Assembly (NCBI RefSeq): GCF_002105155.1 | Contig: NW_019028990.1 | Span: 822,839 to 886,838 of the forward strand | Direction of reading: 5' to 3' | Origin: Lobosporangium transversale | Lineage: Eukaryota > Mortierellomycota > Mortierellomycetes > Mortierellales > Mortierellaceae | Length of the DNA stretch: 64,000 nt | Part shown: positions 12,801 to 24,622 of the stretch, piece after piece | How the letters are laid out: each line of letters opens with the position of its first letter | Position numbering within the stretch: position 1 is the stretch's first letter | Notes under the pieces: generated by a model | What the model was told of the DNA's origin: nothing | Databases searched by the model: none | What the model saw: only the letters and a program-made list of their open reading frames with translations | Program-made: the position numbers and the translations under genes

Positions 12801-14359
12801 CCGCTTTATAGCCGCGCTTTGCTCGGAATCCATAGCCTCCTTTTCACCATGCTCACACAAGTCCTCATTAATGGATGAGGTCAATGCACTATTTTCTGAA
12901 GGTTCATCTGTTGGAGGTTCGTTCTCAGTCCTGTCGTCAACCTGCATGGTATCCTCTCCTGTCGTTCCTCCTTCTAGGGCACAGAAGGCTTCGGCTTCGC
13001 CCCTATTGACTGGCTCCTCTAACATTTCGATATCTTTGGTCTCGCCTTGCAAATTATGGCTCCGGATTACTATGCGCTGGTTATGAAATTTCTTCTCGGG
13101 TTGAGCTATTAATGATCTGTATTCCCCCAGTAGCAGTCCTCCCAAGCTCTGCCATGATAGCTCTTCTAACATAATCTCTTTAGGGTCTGCAATATGTTCT
13201 TTCAAATATAAGGGTGTATCCACTTGTTTGCGAACTAGATTACTAGCGCTTCCAATCTCCTTCTGTGACCGACTGCGGATCAGATCCTGAAGTTCAAGCC
13301 CACGTTGAAAATGTGGTGAAATATTGAAAGCCCTTTGAATGTATTCTTCACAGGCCGTGAAATCGCCGATTTCGTAAAGGATCTAAGTAACAGGGTAACT
13401 GGTAACGTGAATAAAAGCAGTAATGCTTTTTTTTTTTATCGCTAAATTTTGATCCTGGATCGCCATGCAAAAACCAATGCTTCGATCTTGCATACCTCAC
13501 ATAATGTCTCTAAACATGCCCATTGAGTCGGTGTCAAGTCCTGGTATGAAAAATTATCCAGCATCAAACTATTCTCTGAGGATTCATCCGTAACCTGAGA
13601 TTGCACTTGTTGCAGGCAGGACTCCAAAGCGTAGCGTGCAAGCTTATATTTCCTCTGGTTTGCTGCTAAAATACCAACCTTGAGCCAAAGCGAATTATCG
13701 GAGTCATCAAATGCGATTGCCTGTGCAGTAATTAAACGGAGCCAGGTTAGCCTTAAATATTACTGCTACCATGCGATTCAATTTCTATATTTGAAAAACC
13801 AGTACCGATCTTCCACTACCTTCAAGTAAAACTGAAGAGCCGAGGCATTATCATGGATTCTCTCCAAGATATATGCATAATTCTGATATACCAAATACTG
13901 CAGACGTCGAACAGGTGTCCCACGCGCGGCTATTTCTGACTAGCATGGACAAAATTCTACAGTCAATAATCAATACTTTGTGTTATATGTCACCATTTAG
14001 TTAGACAATCACTTAATCGGCATGTTGCAATCTTCCATAGATCTACTCACATTGCTGTCAATTTTTAGCATCAAGTCCGACTCGATAAGTTCTTTGAGCA
14101 ACTTTCTTGACTCCTCTATTTCACCCTTCTGCAGTAGCCTAATGGCGCTCTCGTAGACACCTAAACATTTCTCAGCCTATAAAAAACAATGCATGTTTTG
14201 TTTCAGTACAATCAAGTTAGGCGCTCATAGATACTGATAAACGCTACGACCATATTGCGGTAAAAGGTGTCCTAGATCTGCTTCCTATACCTGTATCTCC
14301 ACTGACTCTTCTTCCTTAGACTTGACTTGCTCTTCTTCATTCAGTACCGCGAAACGAAT
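6802..14359 (-). CDS. HIR3: Hir3/CABIN1-like subunit of the HIR histone chaperone complex
   Basis: Large helical TPR-type scaffold of the HIR complex, which deposits H3-H4 independently of replication and represses histone genes in the nucleus. Thirteen exons read in frame: 14359-14291, 14176-14051, 13939-13820, 13720-13496, 13382-12766, 12684-12409, 12303-11964, 11859-11489, 11377-11101, 10997-10304, 10181-8800, 8694-8452 and 8343-6802, about 2090 residues. The first visible exon reads IRFAVLN, matching the conserved start of CABIN1/Hir3, followed by TPR-like helices (LWLKVGILAANQRKYKLARYA cut short here to its sense). A conserved-looking segment around 10100 reads NQCYYCFYGISLS. The last exon is acidic, low-complexity and probably disordered. 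The initiator exon was not found; it may encode only a few residues upstream of 14359. Phases match at the junctions I checked. Assigned from family resemblance, not from a search. Confidence 0.8.
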
Positions 14360-14964
14360 CTACCATAAGCGTTATATAAAACCACACACGTTGAATGCCA
14401 GTGTGATGGGATGTGCTCCGATTAGCAAGATGTTAAATGATGCAATGGCAAATTCCATGCTTGACGAAACATTCCCGTGAACTATTACCATAATATGGGT
14501 ATGTAGCTATTGATTCTAGTAAAATAAGATTAGGAGCAATGCCCAACACTCAGTTTTGAGTCCAGAAGGCGATGCTTTAACTGGACGGATTAGATACTGA
14601 CTAAAAAGAAAATCACACAGAAAGAGCATGGCATGCACTGCACACGCGTCCAAGGCGAGTGGCTTTGTGCTACGAGGGATTGACATAAAAGCGGTTGGCT
14701 CAGATAAGGTTTAATTGAGTCGTCTTTATTCGACGGCTGATAAGTGCTTTCCTGCCCTATAAATTCAAGAACGACTAGAAAAATACTGCAACCTTGCAAA
14801 GGCTGAATCTTTAGGCCCTCTAATTGCATACCGCCGACCTCCTATAAATTCATAAGACGCCAAAATATACTTTTCTACCTTTATTCCTCTTTACCCTTCA
14901 ATCCCTCCCTTACACTCCTTCATTACTCATTCCATTTCGTTCCATTCCATTCCTAAAGAGTCCA
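14360..14964. promoter_or_regulatory. Divergent promoter region between HIR3-like and YME2
   Basis: About 600 bp between head-to-head genes. It probably contains the missing first exon of the HIR3-like gene. Pyrimidine-rich sequence at 14880-14950 precedes the YME2 start codon, typical of a fungal 5' leader. I see no other gene. Confidence 0.4.
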
Positions 14965-17362
14965 ATGTATCGTGTCTCAGCCTCGTCAGAGGCTACCCTT
15001 CGTCGTCTCTATAGATCTACATGCCATTATCGTGCCAGCTACGTCGCCGATGGTCCAAGCTTTCCATCCCCTATCCGGTCTTTGAGACACTCACGGGCCT
15101 TGAGAACAGCGAGTACTCCTCTTATAGCTACACATGCTCCCCGATCGGCTCCAACCATGTTTCAATCAAAACCATGCCAGTTATCACCATTGTCATCTTA
15201 TATATCTCAACGGACACTATCCAGGCCCATATCATTTGCACGAACTATCAAAAGCCAAAAAACATTGCAAAGGCGAAAGCTTACAACAGAAGTAGAGGCA
15301 GGGACCGCAGCAGAGGAAGAAGTAAGAATGAAGAAAAGCAAATGGACACTTTATTACCACGCGCAATGATGAAATTCCTACCCTCTGTCGTCACTTATAC
15401 GCGGACTCAAACTTTATTTAATTAAATCTACAGATGCCTCTAAAATATGGACTGCTCTACTTTGACAATGCATATCCACTCAAAATGGGTTGGTGGGACA
15501 TTCGCTATTCTCTCTTGCGTCCGGGGTGGCGATCACTTGAGCGCAAGGCTAAAAACGAACTTGTGCCTTCTGAGAATGACATGCCCTTTCACTTCAAGAT
15601 CGGAGGTATTGAGCCTAGGTAAGAGCCTTTTTCAGGTGATTGGTTTGTATTCTGCTGAAGAGATATACCAATGACTTATTTCTTTTCATCTTTGCATTTC
15701 CCTATTTCATTGATACTTGGAGTATTTAGACTGAAGGACGGTGGAATGTTTGTACATTTTTCATATGTACATCCGAGCTCATACACCACAAGAGAAGCAC
15801 TCAAGGAAATTGAAAGCAGATGTGAACAATATCTAATGAGTCATGGACACTACATGTGGTTTAATTTTCAAAAAGTTCGGGCGTTCCTTGTCAAAGGTAC
15901 ACCGTTCCTTGAAGATATGGCCAGTCGATATCCCAACAAACGGATCAGGATCGAGTACTCAGGAGATCTTGGCATTGAAGGTTTATACGAGCTCTTCCGC
16001 AAATATGGCAAGATAGTGGATATCGTGCAGGTAGCCCCTATTAAGGACATGCCCAGGCAAGCGATTGTGCAGTACCAAATTATGCGGTCCTCTACTAGCG
16101 CCAAAAACTGTCTTCATGGAGCAGATGTCAATGGTGTCAAAATCCATGTGACGTATGAGCGTACGTTGAAAGGCAATGCTATCTGGACCTGGCTTCAGAA
16201 CCATCCCAGATTGAGTGTCCCATTAGGAGGTTTCATGGTGGCGGGAGTGTCATTCATCATTTTCGATCCGATCCGAGTGTTCAGCATGCATGCAAAGATC
16301 ACAAAACTGTTCAACGTCAATGAATATCCGATTTTGAAGTGGCTAAGGAAAGAGACTATTGGACGTCTAACCAGGGCACCCATAGATTCTCTTCAAGCCA
16401 CTGGATGGCGCGAAAGGGAGCAAGAAGAGGAAAAATTACGTACTTGGCTGCGTAACCCTCCAGGTATGCATCGACATACTTCAAATGCATGGGTTAGTGT
16501 AGAGAGTTTTAATTCTTTTTTTTTTTTTATTTTTTTTTATTTATTTATTTATTTTATAACAGAGACGTTTGCGATTGTTCAAGGGCCTCGTGGAGCAGGC
16601 AAATCAGATATGGTAGAATACGCGATCAAGGAAAAGAGTCATAAAGTTATTATTAGATGTGAAGCACTCGCCAACGCTAGAAGCGAAAGCGAAATCTTGA
16701 CCAACTTGGCGAAACAAGTCGGATACATTCCTCTCTTCCAGTTCATGAATAACCTTAATAATATGATGGATATGGCCATTACTGCCACTACAGGTCAAAA
16801 GGCTGGTTAGTAGAAAAGAACTATGATCAAGGGTGATTTTTTTTTTGTTCTGGGATGAATGTAGAGTTTACTAAAACATCTCTGTATGTTTTTATAACCC
16901 CTTAGGCCTTTCTGCAACATTTGAAGGACAGCTGAAAAAGATCCTGGATACTTTAACCGTCGCTATTCAGCAAGCATCCCCTACAAAGGACATGTCCGCG
17001 ACGTCGCCAGAAGTAATTATGAAGAAAATTGAGGCAACGTTGGAGCAAAAAACCCAGAAGGAACAGAAGCAAGCAGCAGCAGATCCTTCCAATCCTACAA
17101 CGCAGCCTACAAAACCCAAACGTGCTAAAGCTAAAGGAAAAAAAGGGAAAGAGAAGGAGGAGGAGGAGAAAACCTGGTGTGATCCTGGCGATATCCCTGT
17201 TATTGTGATCGATGGATACATGTCAAGAGAAAAAGGACCCCATGCAAAGGAACTTTGGACATTCTTGGCCGAATGGGCTGCGGTCTTAGTAGAGAATCAC
17301 GTTGCACATGTGATATTCATAAGCAATAACGTTGGAGCTGCGAAACCACTTTCAAAAGGTTG

Positions 17363-17394
<32 letters not shown>

Positions 17395-17748
17395 TCGTCC
17401 GATATATTGTCACTAAACCCTGAGAAAAGTTTTCTCGACTAAACCTTGCTTCTTTTTTTCATTTATGATTCGTTTTAGCGCTGCCTAACATGACGTTTGA
17501 GACAATCGTATTGTCGGATGCAACGATTGACTCTGCATTAGAGTTTGTTCATAAACATCTCGACCAAGAGGTATACCCCAACCTAATTAACTCTGTTGAG
17601 GTTATTGGAGGACGCTTGACTGATTTGGAACTGTTTGTGCAAAAAGTCAAGAGCGGCATGCGACCAGAGGGTAATTCTTGTGGCAAATTCGCTTTCCCCT
17701 CTCCATCTACTATGTCATGGATTACACTTTCAGAAAGCTGTACTTTAC

Positions 17749-17780
<32 letters not shown>

Positions 17781-17952
17781 TTATAACTGTCTGCAGATGC
17801 TGTCAGTGACATTTTGGGCAGGGCAGTGATCGAAGTGCGTAAAGGCGCCTTTGATTTCGATAATTCAGACAGCAAGTCTTTGAGCTGGACAGCAATCCAG
17901 TTCTGGGCCGTAATGAAGCAATTGGCTGCTCATGACTCTGTAAGCTATTTTC

Positions 17953-17988
<36 letters not shown>

Positions 17989-18619
17989 GCATAGGAATAC
18001 GACCGCCGGTTTTCAAACTACCTGGGTTGTTACTCACTAGGATTCATTGTTGAATAATAGATAAGTTATGATGAACTCAAAATTCATCCCCTCTTCAAGA
18101 GCGATGAGGCACCATTCAGCGCCATGGAGCAAGCAGAGTTGATCAATATCAGCCATAAAAATGGTAAGCGCACAAAGTACTGTACCCGCTTTAAACTATA
18201 CCATGATTACAGGTGCTAGCTCATAATAACAATAATAATAATAAAAAAATTGTGGTTGTATAGGGCGTCCTTTTTCCGTACGGCCCGGAAAGCCGATCTA
18301 TCGTGCGGCATTCCACGAGATTCTGTCAGATCCGGGATTTGCGGCTCTAATGGAACTTGAGACGACCACATTCTTGGAAAAGGCCGAGTCGGCGAATGTG
18401 GCGAAATGGGAAGGCGAACTCAAGGAGCTTTCAAATCTTCTGCATCAAGACGGGTCATGGATCTTTGGTGGAGGCAGGGTCCCGAAACAGGTTGATATGC
18501 GTGTCAAATGGCTCATGAACAAACTGGCCGACAGCCATACTAAGATTGAGAAATATGAAGTAGAGATGGCTCATGCTAAGAACGCTATTGCAGCCCAGGC
18601 TAATATGCCCAAGCATTAA
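14965..18619 (+). CDS. YME2: Mitochondrial escape protein 2 (Yme2/RNA12)
   Basis: Inner mitochondrial membrane protein needed to maintain mitochondrial DNA nucleoids. Nine exons: 14965-15321, 15434-15618, 15730-16463, 16563-16805, 16906-17358, 17479-17670, 17797-17939, 18061-18163 and 18264-18619, giving exactly 921 residues (yeast protein is about 850). The N-terminus is basic and Arg/Ser rich, as in a mitochondrial presequence. An RRM-like segment follows (LYELFRKYGKIVDI), then a hydrophobic membrane span (VPLGGFMVAGVSFIIF), then an RNA12 domain with a P-loop FAIVQGPRGAGKSD near residue 430. The C-terminal part reads SWIFGGGRVPKQVDMRVKWL. A Lys-rich insertion (about 17050-17170) is probably a disordered loop. 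Introns carry long A tracts. Start chosen as the first ATG in the presequence frame, after a pyrimidine-rich leader. Confidence 0.9.
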
Positions 18620-19272
18620 GGCTGTCACTGTTGCCATTATTCCTATTCCTATTACTATTACTATTACTATTACTATTATCATCCCTGTTACCATTACCGC
18701 TATGCTCTGTATAATTCAATGAAAATATAATAGAGCCAATCTATCGACCTTGAAAGAAACTTCACTTTAAGGCCTGTGTGCAATGCTACACTCTCCTAAG
18801 CATAATATGTGTTACCGAATGTGGTCTGTGCAGTTGACAAAAGTGGGAAGATCCATTCCTCTAGTTGATTGGACGAGAACTAAATCATGATAAATTAATT
18901 GCCTAGAACGGCTTTCTATTGCACGAATAGTGTATTTTCTTGTCTGCGTTGGATATGGCTGTACATTATAAAAGTAATGAAGGCTAATAATGTTTACTTC
19001 CGCGGAATATATAACAAGCAACAATCTTTTTTCCCTACTTTCTTTCCACTGCCTTAGTGACAGATGGATAAATAAAAATATGCATAAGATGCCACCTTTT
19101 CGATTTTTTTTAATGGTGCATATGCTCATATACTTTTTCATCAAGAAGAGTAATAACAGTGAGATGACAAAAAAAAAAAAAAAAAAAGAAATAAAAAGAA
19201 AAAAAGATATGCATGTTCTAATAATTGTATAAGATGGATATATAAAATAAGTGATGGTAACAAAAAGATAAT
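18620..19272. other. Intergenic between convergent genes
   Basis: Shared 3' region of YME2 and the glycosyltransferase-like gene. It holds a simple repeat of attact units at about 18650-18690 and an A-rich tract at 19168-19205. A likely poly(A) signal of YME2 (aaaatataatag) is near 18722. No gene seen. Confidence 0.4.
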
Positions 19273-20040
19273 TTAAAGTAGCATGTCGCCGACACGTATG
19301 CCACAGATTTCAATGGGTGAAGTAACCTTATCCGTCATTTCAAAGCGGAGGTATTGAATCCCCCGCGTGTCCAGCTGAATACCAACATTCTTTCCTACAT
19401 CAGTACAACTGACATCCGTAAACCTGACTGACCCCTGTGTCCTTTCCACCTGGCCTCTACATGTCATCTACAATAAATAGGCATCCATAAAGAAATGTAA
19501 ATGGTTCGTTAGATCGCAATCTCAACAGAAGGAAGTGAAATAAAATAAAATAAAATAAAATAGTCGCACGTTTGTAAGCTAAAAAAAAAAAAAAAAAAAA
19601 AAAACTTACCCACTCATCGCCATCCACACTGGCTTTGATGAGCATATTAGACTCAAGAACCTGTAACGTCGAATCCAATGTTGACCAGATTTCGATTGAA
19701 TTGACATTTGCACCAAGATCAAGCAACGGTAACACAAACTGAAGACCGAAGAAGTCGCCCCTTGCCAAGGCATGATAGCTGTGCCAGCACGTTGACAGAT
19801 CCTGATCGACCGAGTAATGATACGTATGCATCGCCACAAATTCTGGGCTTGGGTAGTCCAATGCTTTAAACCGTGCCTCATGTGCATGAATATCTCTACT
19901 ATGAGGCTCTACCGACCACTTGACCTGATCTGGTGCTGGAAACATGTCGACATTAGTTTGGAAAAGGCACTTGTCATTGGCACAGCTTGATCTATCGTAT
20001 ATAAAATTAAGATGGGTGGTACGTTCGTCAGTTTTTTTTA

Positions 20041-20078
<38 letters not shown>

Positions 20079-21554
20079 GGTTCATCGAGAACAGCAAGTA
20101 CCTTGTGTGACGATCCTTGAAAAGTGGTGTTTCCTCCTCTGTTTCAAAATCAGACTTGGCCCCCACTCTGTGAGGTGATCCATTGACTAATCCAAGTCCT
20201 GACAAAACTGTTGTTATACGCACTATGGCATCTGTCTATAAAAATCATGTGTTCATCAGGAAGAGTGAGTTCTCAATGTAAAATTCTTGTAATTCTTAGT
20301 TCCAACAATAAGCAAAGCATATGGAAACTAAAAGTGGTAGTGGCAGTAAATTATGTCTGACTCAGTCTTTGACTTTTTTTTTTATCCGTTTACCATATGC
20401 TCATAGACGACACTCCACTGATCGATCCTGCCACTCCAGCTTGAACTTTGATCCAGTGGTGCTAATGCATGGCTGAGAACGATCGGATACTGATTTCGCC
20501 ATAAAGAAAAGAACAGATCCGAGAGCTGAACTCTTTCCTTCCATAGGTTGCTTCCTCCAAGCTGTAACAGGAAGTTGAAGACTGCACTCTTTGGCATGAA
20601 AGATCCAGCGCCCAACCATGAAAATCCTGTATGCAATCCCACCTGTGCGTTCTGGAACATCCAAGTACGCTGCTGAGCATACATGGCTGGAATTGTGCTC
20701 GTGACCAGACTGTTGGGATGGTCTATAAAGAGTGTATAGAGCGAGTCCAATGACAGATTGATCCAATCGTCATCTTGGATATAACAGTGATCATACTTTG
20801 CAAGTGAACAAGTTGTGTACTTTGAAAAATCGTGAAGATTAGCGACAGAGTTGAACACTATTATAGATGGCCAACCATTCGCTGCTTCTGCTGAGACTGT
20901 GGCATTGCCATTGTTGTTGTTGTTGCTATCAGAATCCTTGGCGCGATCTGTAAATTCACTTGCAGCGATGACAACCTCGGGATTATTGTTCCAGATGAGG
21001 ATCTCCTTAATGAATGGGTATTTCCGCAGATGAGCCACGACAGTTTTAGCACCTTCTTTACGTTTCCATGATAGAATGACAGCAGTAACAGGAATGTATT
21101 TCGAGTTGGAGGACAAAGATGAAGCAGGATGATCTCGATCCGAGGATGTAGTGAAGAGACTGGCAGGATATGAGCTGATGCGACTTGTCCCAACTTCCGC
21201 TAGATCTGTCCTGTAATTTGAACGTGAATCCCATTCGATCATCATGCGCTCGTGCTCTTCACGTAATTTTCTTTCCTTTAGTGACATCTGTGACTCTGGA
21301 TGATTGTTGCCTTTGCTGCTACCGCTATTCTTGCTTGATGAAGGTGAACGTGAGTCCATACCGTTGTCATCGTGTGCAAGTGAGGTCGTGAGGACATAGA
21401 AGGCCAAGATGGAGAGAATTACTAGGATAGCACGCGATGGTGAGAGGCGCCTAGCCAAATTGCGAATGTATGACCGTGCTGTATGAGCATAGTGACCAAG
21501 GGATCCAGCCGGATGTCCGTGCAACGGCAGAATCTCTGAGTGGCCCAGAGGCAT
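19273..21554 (-). CDS. Type II membrane glycosyltransferase-like protein
   Basis: Probable Golgi/ER lumenal glycosyltransferase of the GT-A fold. Four exons: 21554-20394, 20235-20102, 19991-19610 and 19467-19273, exactly 623 residues. A short cytoplasmic N-terminus precedes one membrane span near residues 40-58 (AILVILSILAFYVLTT). The lumenal part begins with a Ser-rich stem. The catalytic-looking segment starts with ITAVILSWKRKEG-type sequence (VTAVILSWKRKEG), has EILIWNNNPEV, and a DXD-like CYIQDDDWINL, an order that resembles GT64/exostosin-type transferases. The C-terminal 200 residues (SVEPHSRDIHAHEARF, FTDVSCTDVGKNVGIQL) look like a beta-rich carbohydrate-binding or discoidin-like module; this second assignment is weak. 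The donor and acceptor sugars cannot be told from sequence. Seventeen or more bases of T or A sit just inside two of the introns. Confidence 0.6.
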
Positions 21555-22137
21555 TCTTCAGAGCTCACGATAATGCTGGCCTGTAAAGAGCTGACGAAGA
21601 GTTGATTAGATGGAGGAATATAATTAAAGTTTTTTCGATAAAAGAAACGAATGGACGATAGAAAAGCGGAGATGAGTAAGGGTGGATGAGAAGGTGAATG
21701 GGAAACAAATTGGGTCAGACAAGGTTGAAAGATTGAAATGGCAGAAAAGACCCTTTTTTCCCTTTTTTCCATGCAGGTTGGGCCACTCAATGCAGTTGTC
21801 TGAACGGGCTTTAAACAAGCCACGTTCCTGTGAGAGGAGGGAACCAGAAAAAAGCCTTCAAATCAATTCATATCAATTCATGTCAATTAATACCAATCAC
21901 CATCTTCGAAGGTGGGCAAAAGGACCATGGTTCGACAAAGCAAATTGCGATTTAATTGGCCCTGCAGAAGTAAAAATGCAAAACCTGAAAATCAATATTA
22001 TCAACAACAATTGAGTCACATTGTAAATGGAATATCTCTGATCTTTGCTCAGAAAAGCTGTGTCTAAAGAAAGGGCACTGTGATTGTTGAATGCAATGCA
22101 ATTGAACAATGACTATCTATGAGAATGAATGAAAAAT
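21555..22137. promoter_or_regulatory. Intergenic: promoter side of the glycosyltransferase-like gene, 3' side of LYS4
   Basis: Both neighbours are on the minus strand. The stretch includes a pyrimidine/purine-biased block at 21640-21780 near the glycosyltransferase start. No additional gene is supported. Confidence 0.4.
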
Positions 22138-24622
22138 CTAGTTCTGACGGATACGCTCCTTGACCCAGCCCTCAAGACCCCCTGCCACCCACAACTCCTG
22201 AATGCTCTTGCCAAGACCACCAACTCTGTAGATACGGTCCTCTTCACCCTCGCAGCTAACTTGAACCTTGCCACTCGCTAGCGATACAGTGGCCTTCCAG
22301 CCAGTACGATCCGTTAACTTGGTTGTGCCACGAACCTTGGCGAGATCACGGACTAACTCTGGACTTTCCATGAGCAAAAGTCCGTTATTGATAGAATTGC
22401 GCTTGAAAGTCTCAGAGAAGGAGCCTGCAATAAGAAGCTTGATTCCGGCGGATAACAATGCTGTTGCAGCTTGTTCACGACTTGATCCTGTACCAAAGTT
22501 GAATCCACCGATAAGAATGTCACTAGGCTTGACGATGCTAGCAAAGTTAGTGTCATAGTTTTCCATCACAACTTTGCGCATTGTCTCAGGTCCAATGTCA
22601 TCCTGATAAGTATATTTGCCTGGATAAATTCCATCTGTATTGAGATTGTCAGCAGGGCAGAACAAGAGTTCGCCAGTCAGTTGAGGAGGAAAGTTGGGAA
22701 TTGTCTCCTCCGAGATGTCATCTGCAGAAGTCTGCTTTTGGCTTGACAACGTCGTCAAACTGGTAGCGGGAACAGGAACCGAACTGGTCTCCAATGACGC
22801 AGGAGAAACAATCTTTCCAGAAATTGCAGAGGCTGCCACTACGGCTGGAGAAGCGAGATAAGCAAGCGCTTTCGGTGACCCCATACGGCCCTTAAAGTTA
22901 CGGTTTGTGGCAGAGATGCCGATTTCACCATCCTGTAAGAGCCCTGTTCCCAGACCTTAATAATGGTATAAAATATAAAAGTGAATGTTTTTGGCCTTAG
23001 TTGACTATTGGTATGAAAATGCAGCTGTGAAGTCAGACAAAAAGAAGACCTACCAACACATGGTCCGCAACCCGCGGGTAAGGCAATAGCGCCAGCATTC
23101 ATGAGCGCCTGCCAGTCTCCACTCTCCTCTACCTCAGCTTGTACCTCACTACTAGCGGCAGCAATGTAAAACTCGACACCATCCGCAATCTTCTTGCCAC
23201 GCACAACTGCTGCAGCCTGACGTAAATCGCTCGCACGTGAGTTTACACAAGAGACAAGGTAAGCCTTATTAATCTTGACGTCCTTCAAATCCTGCACCGG
23301 CTGAGCCGCCTTTACTGAATTAGGTCCAGAAATGTATGGTGAAACTGTGGCTAGATCCAGTGTCAGGTGCTTGGAATAGAAAGCTCCTTCATCTGGCGCA
23401 AACTTGTCTTTGAAGACTTGCTCGATCCTCTCCTTATTGACTCGTGGATGAACAAAGGGCTGACCAGTTGGTACTGGTTTGATGTTCTTGTTGGTGAATC
23501 GAGTACGCTCCAGAACATGGATGCGCTTCTCGTAATATGCACGAGTGACATCATCAATTGGGAAGACACCAGCGAGAGCACCCCACTCTGTGGTCATATT
23601 GGCGATCGCAAGTCGATCCTCAATTCCTAACGACTTTACACCTTCGCCTGTAAACTCGATGGCAGTGTTAAGGACCTCGTCCTTATTGAAGACAGAACAG
23701 AGTGTGATGATAACATCCTTTCCAGTGACTCCGGGGGCCAACTTGTTCTTAAGTTCCACCTTAACCACAGGAGGTACCTGCCACCAGGTCTGGCCAGTGG
23801 CCCAAATTGCCGCTGCATCTGTGCGGACGATGGGTGTCCCTAATGCTCCAATGCCACCGTACATGTTGGAGTGTGAGTCTGAAGCGACCGTAAGTGTTCC
23901 AGGAAAGGCATATCCTTCTTCCACCATGACTTGGTGGCCAATACCACGTCCCGCTGGATAAAAGTCGACCCTATTTTCACCTGCGAACGCCTCAATTGTT
24001 GCATACTTTGCAAGATTCTATACATCGGCATGAGATAAGTCAATCTCTTGATATGTATTCAAACTTGACTAGATAACCATGAGCATGAGACAAAGTTGAA
24101 TGCTTTTTCAATTTAGACACAAACCTTTTCGCTTTTATTTTGGACATCATGATCCAATGCAAAGACGGGCTGCTTAGGATTCCTAAATTGCGCTGCCCCA
24201 ATGCTCTTGAATCTACAAAAAAAAAAAAAAAAATGATAAATGATAATCAAACATTAAGAATCGTCTCGCATCTTGATTGGGTGAGAAATATCCAGTCATG
24301 ACAAGATTTTATTTCTTTTGCTTTGACTAATATGGATATCAAAGACTTACTTGGAGATGACAGCGCCGGTGTTGTCGTGGGTCAAAATATGTTCTGGACG
24401 GATGGTGACAAAATCCCCACTCTTGACGGTGTGGTTTGGCGCCAAATCTACTGCATATCGTTGTGCAATTTTCTCGATCATGTTTTGTGGCTGAAATGCT
24501 GTAGTAGTAGCAAGCATTCTCTTGAATGTGGGTGAGCTACGAAAGGGGCTATTGCTGTATAGTGAACCAACCCCTGAGAGTGGATGGCTCCTGAGGAGCG
24601 ATTGTGTTTTGATTCTGAACAT
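22138..24622 (-). CDS. LYS4: Homoaconitase, mitochondrial
   Basis: Iron-sulphur enzyme of the fungal alpha-aminoadipate lysine pathway; it hydrates cis-homoaconitate to homoisocitrate in the mitochondrial matrix. Four exons: 24622-24351, 24212-24125, 24017-23054 and 22955-22138, exactly 713 residues, a normal size. The N-terminus ([16 protein letters not shown]) is an evident targeting peptide. Aconitase signatures include [13 protein letters not shown] near residues 80-92, [30 protein letters not shown] and [10 protein letters not shown], whose cysteines are expected to hold the 4Fe-4S cluster. The C-terminal swivel domain has [14 protein letters not shown]. The GSSREQA form and the length favour homoaconitase over aconitase, whose usual signature differs. 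A Ser/Thr-rich linker joins the two parts. Lys4 is usually controlled by lysine-pathway regulators; no such site was identified here. Confidence 0.92.

Noticed and set aside
17360-17392. Intronic A runs as retroposon poly(A) tails
   Set aside because: No upstream element body or target duplication is seen; the runs recur at donors on both strands.
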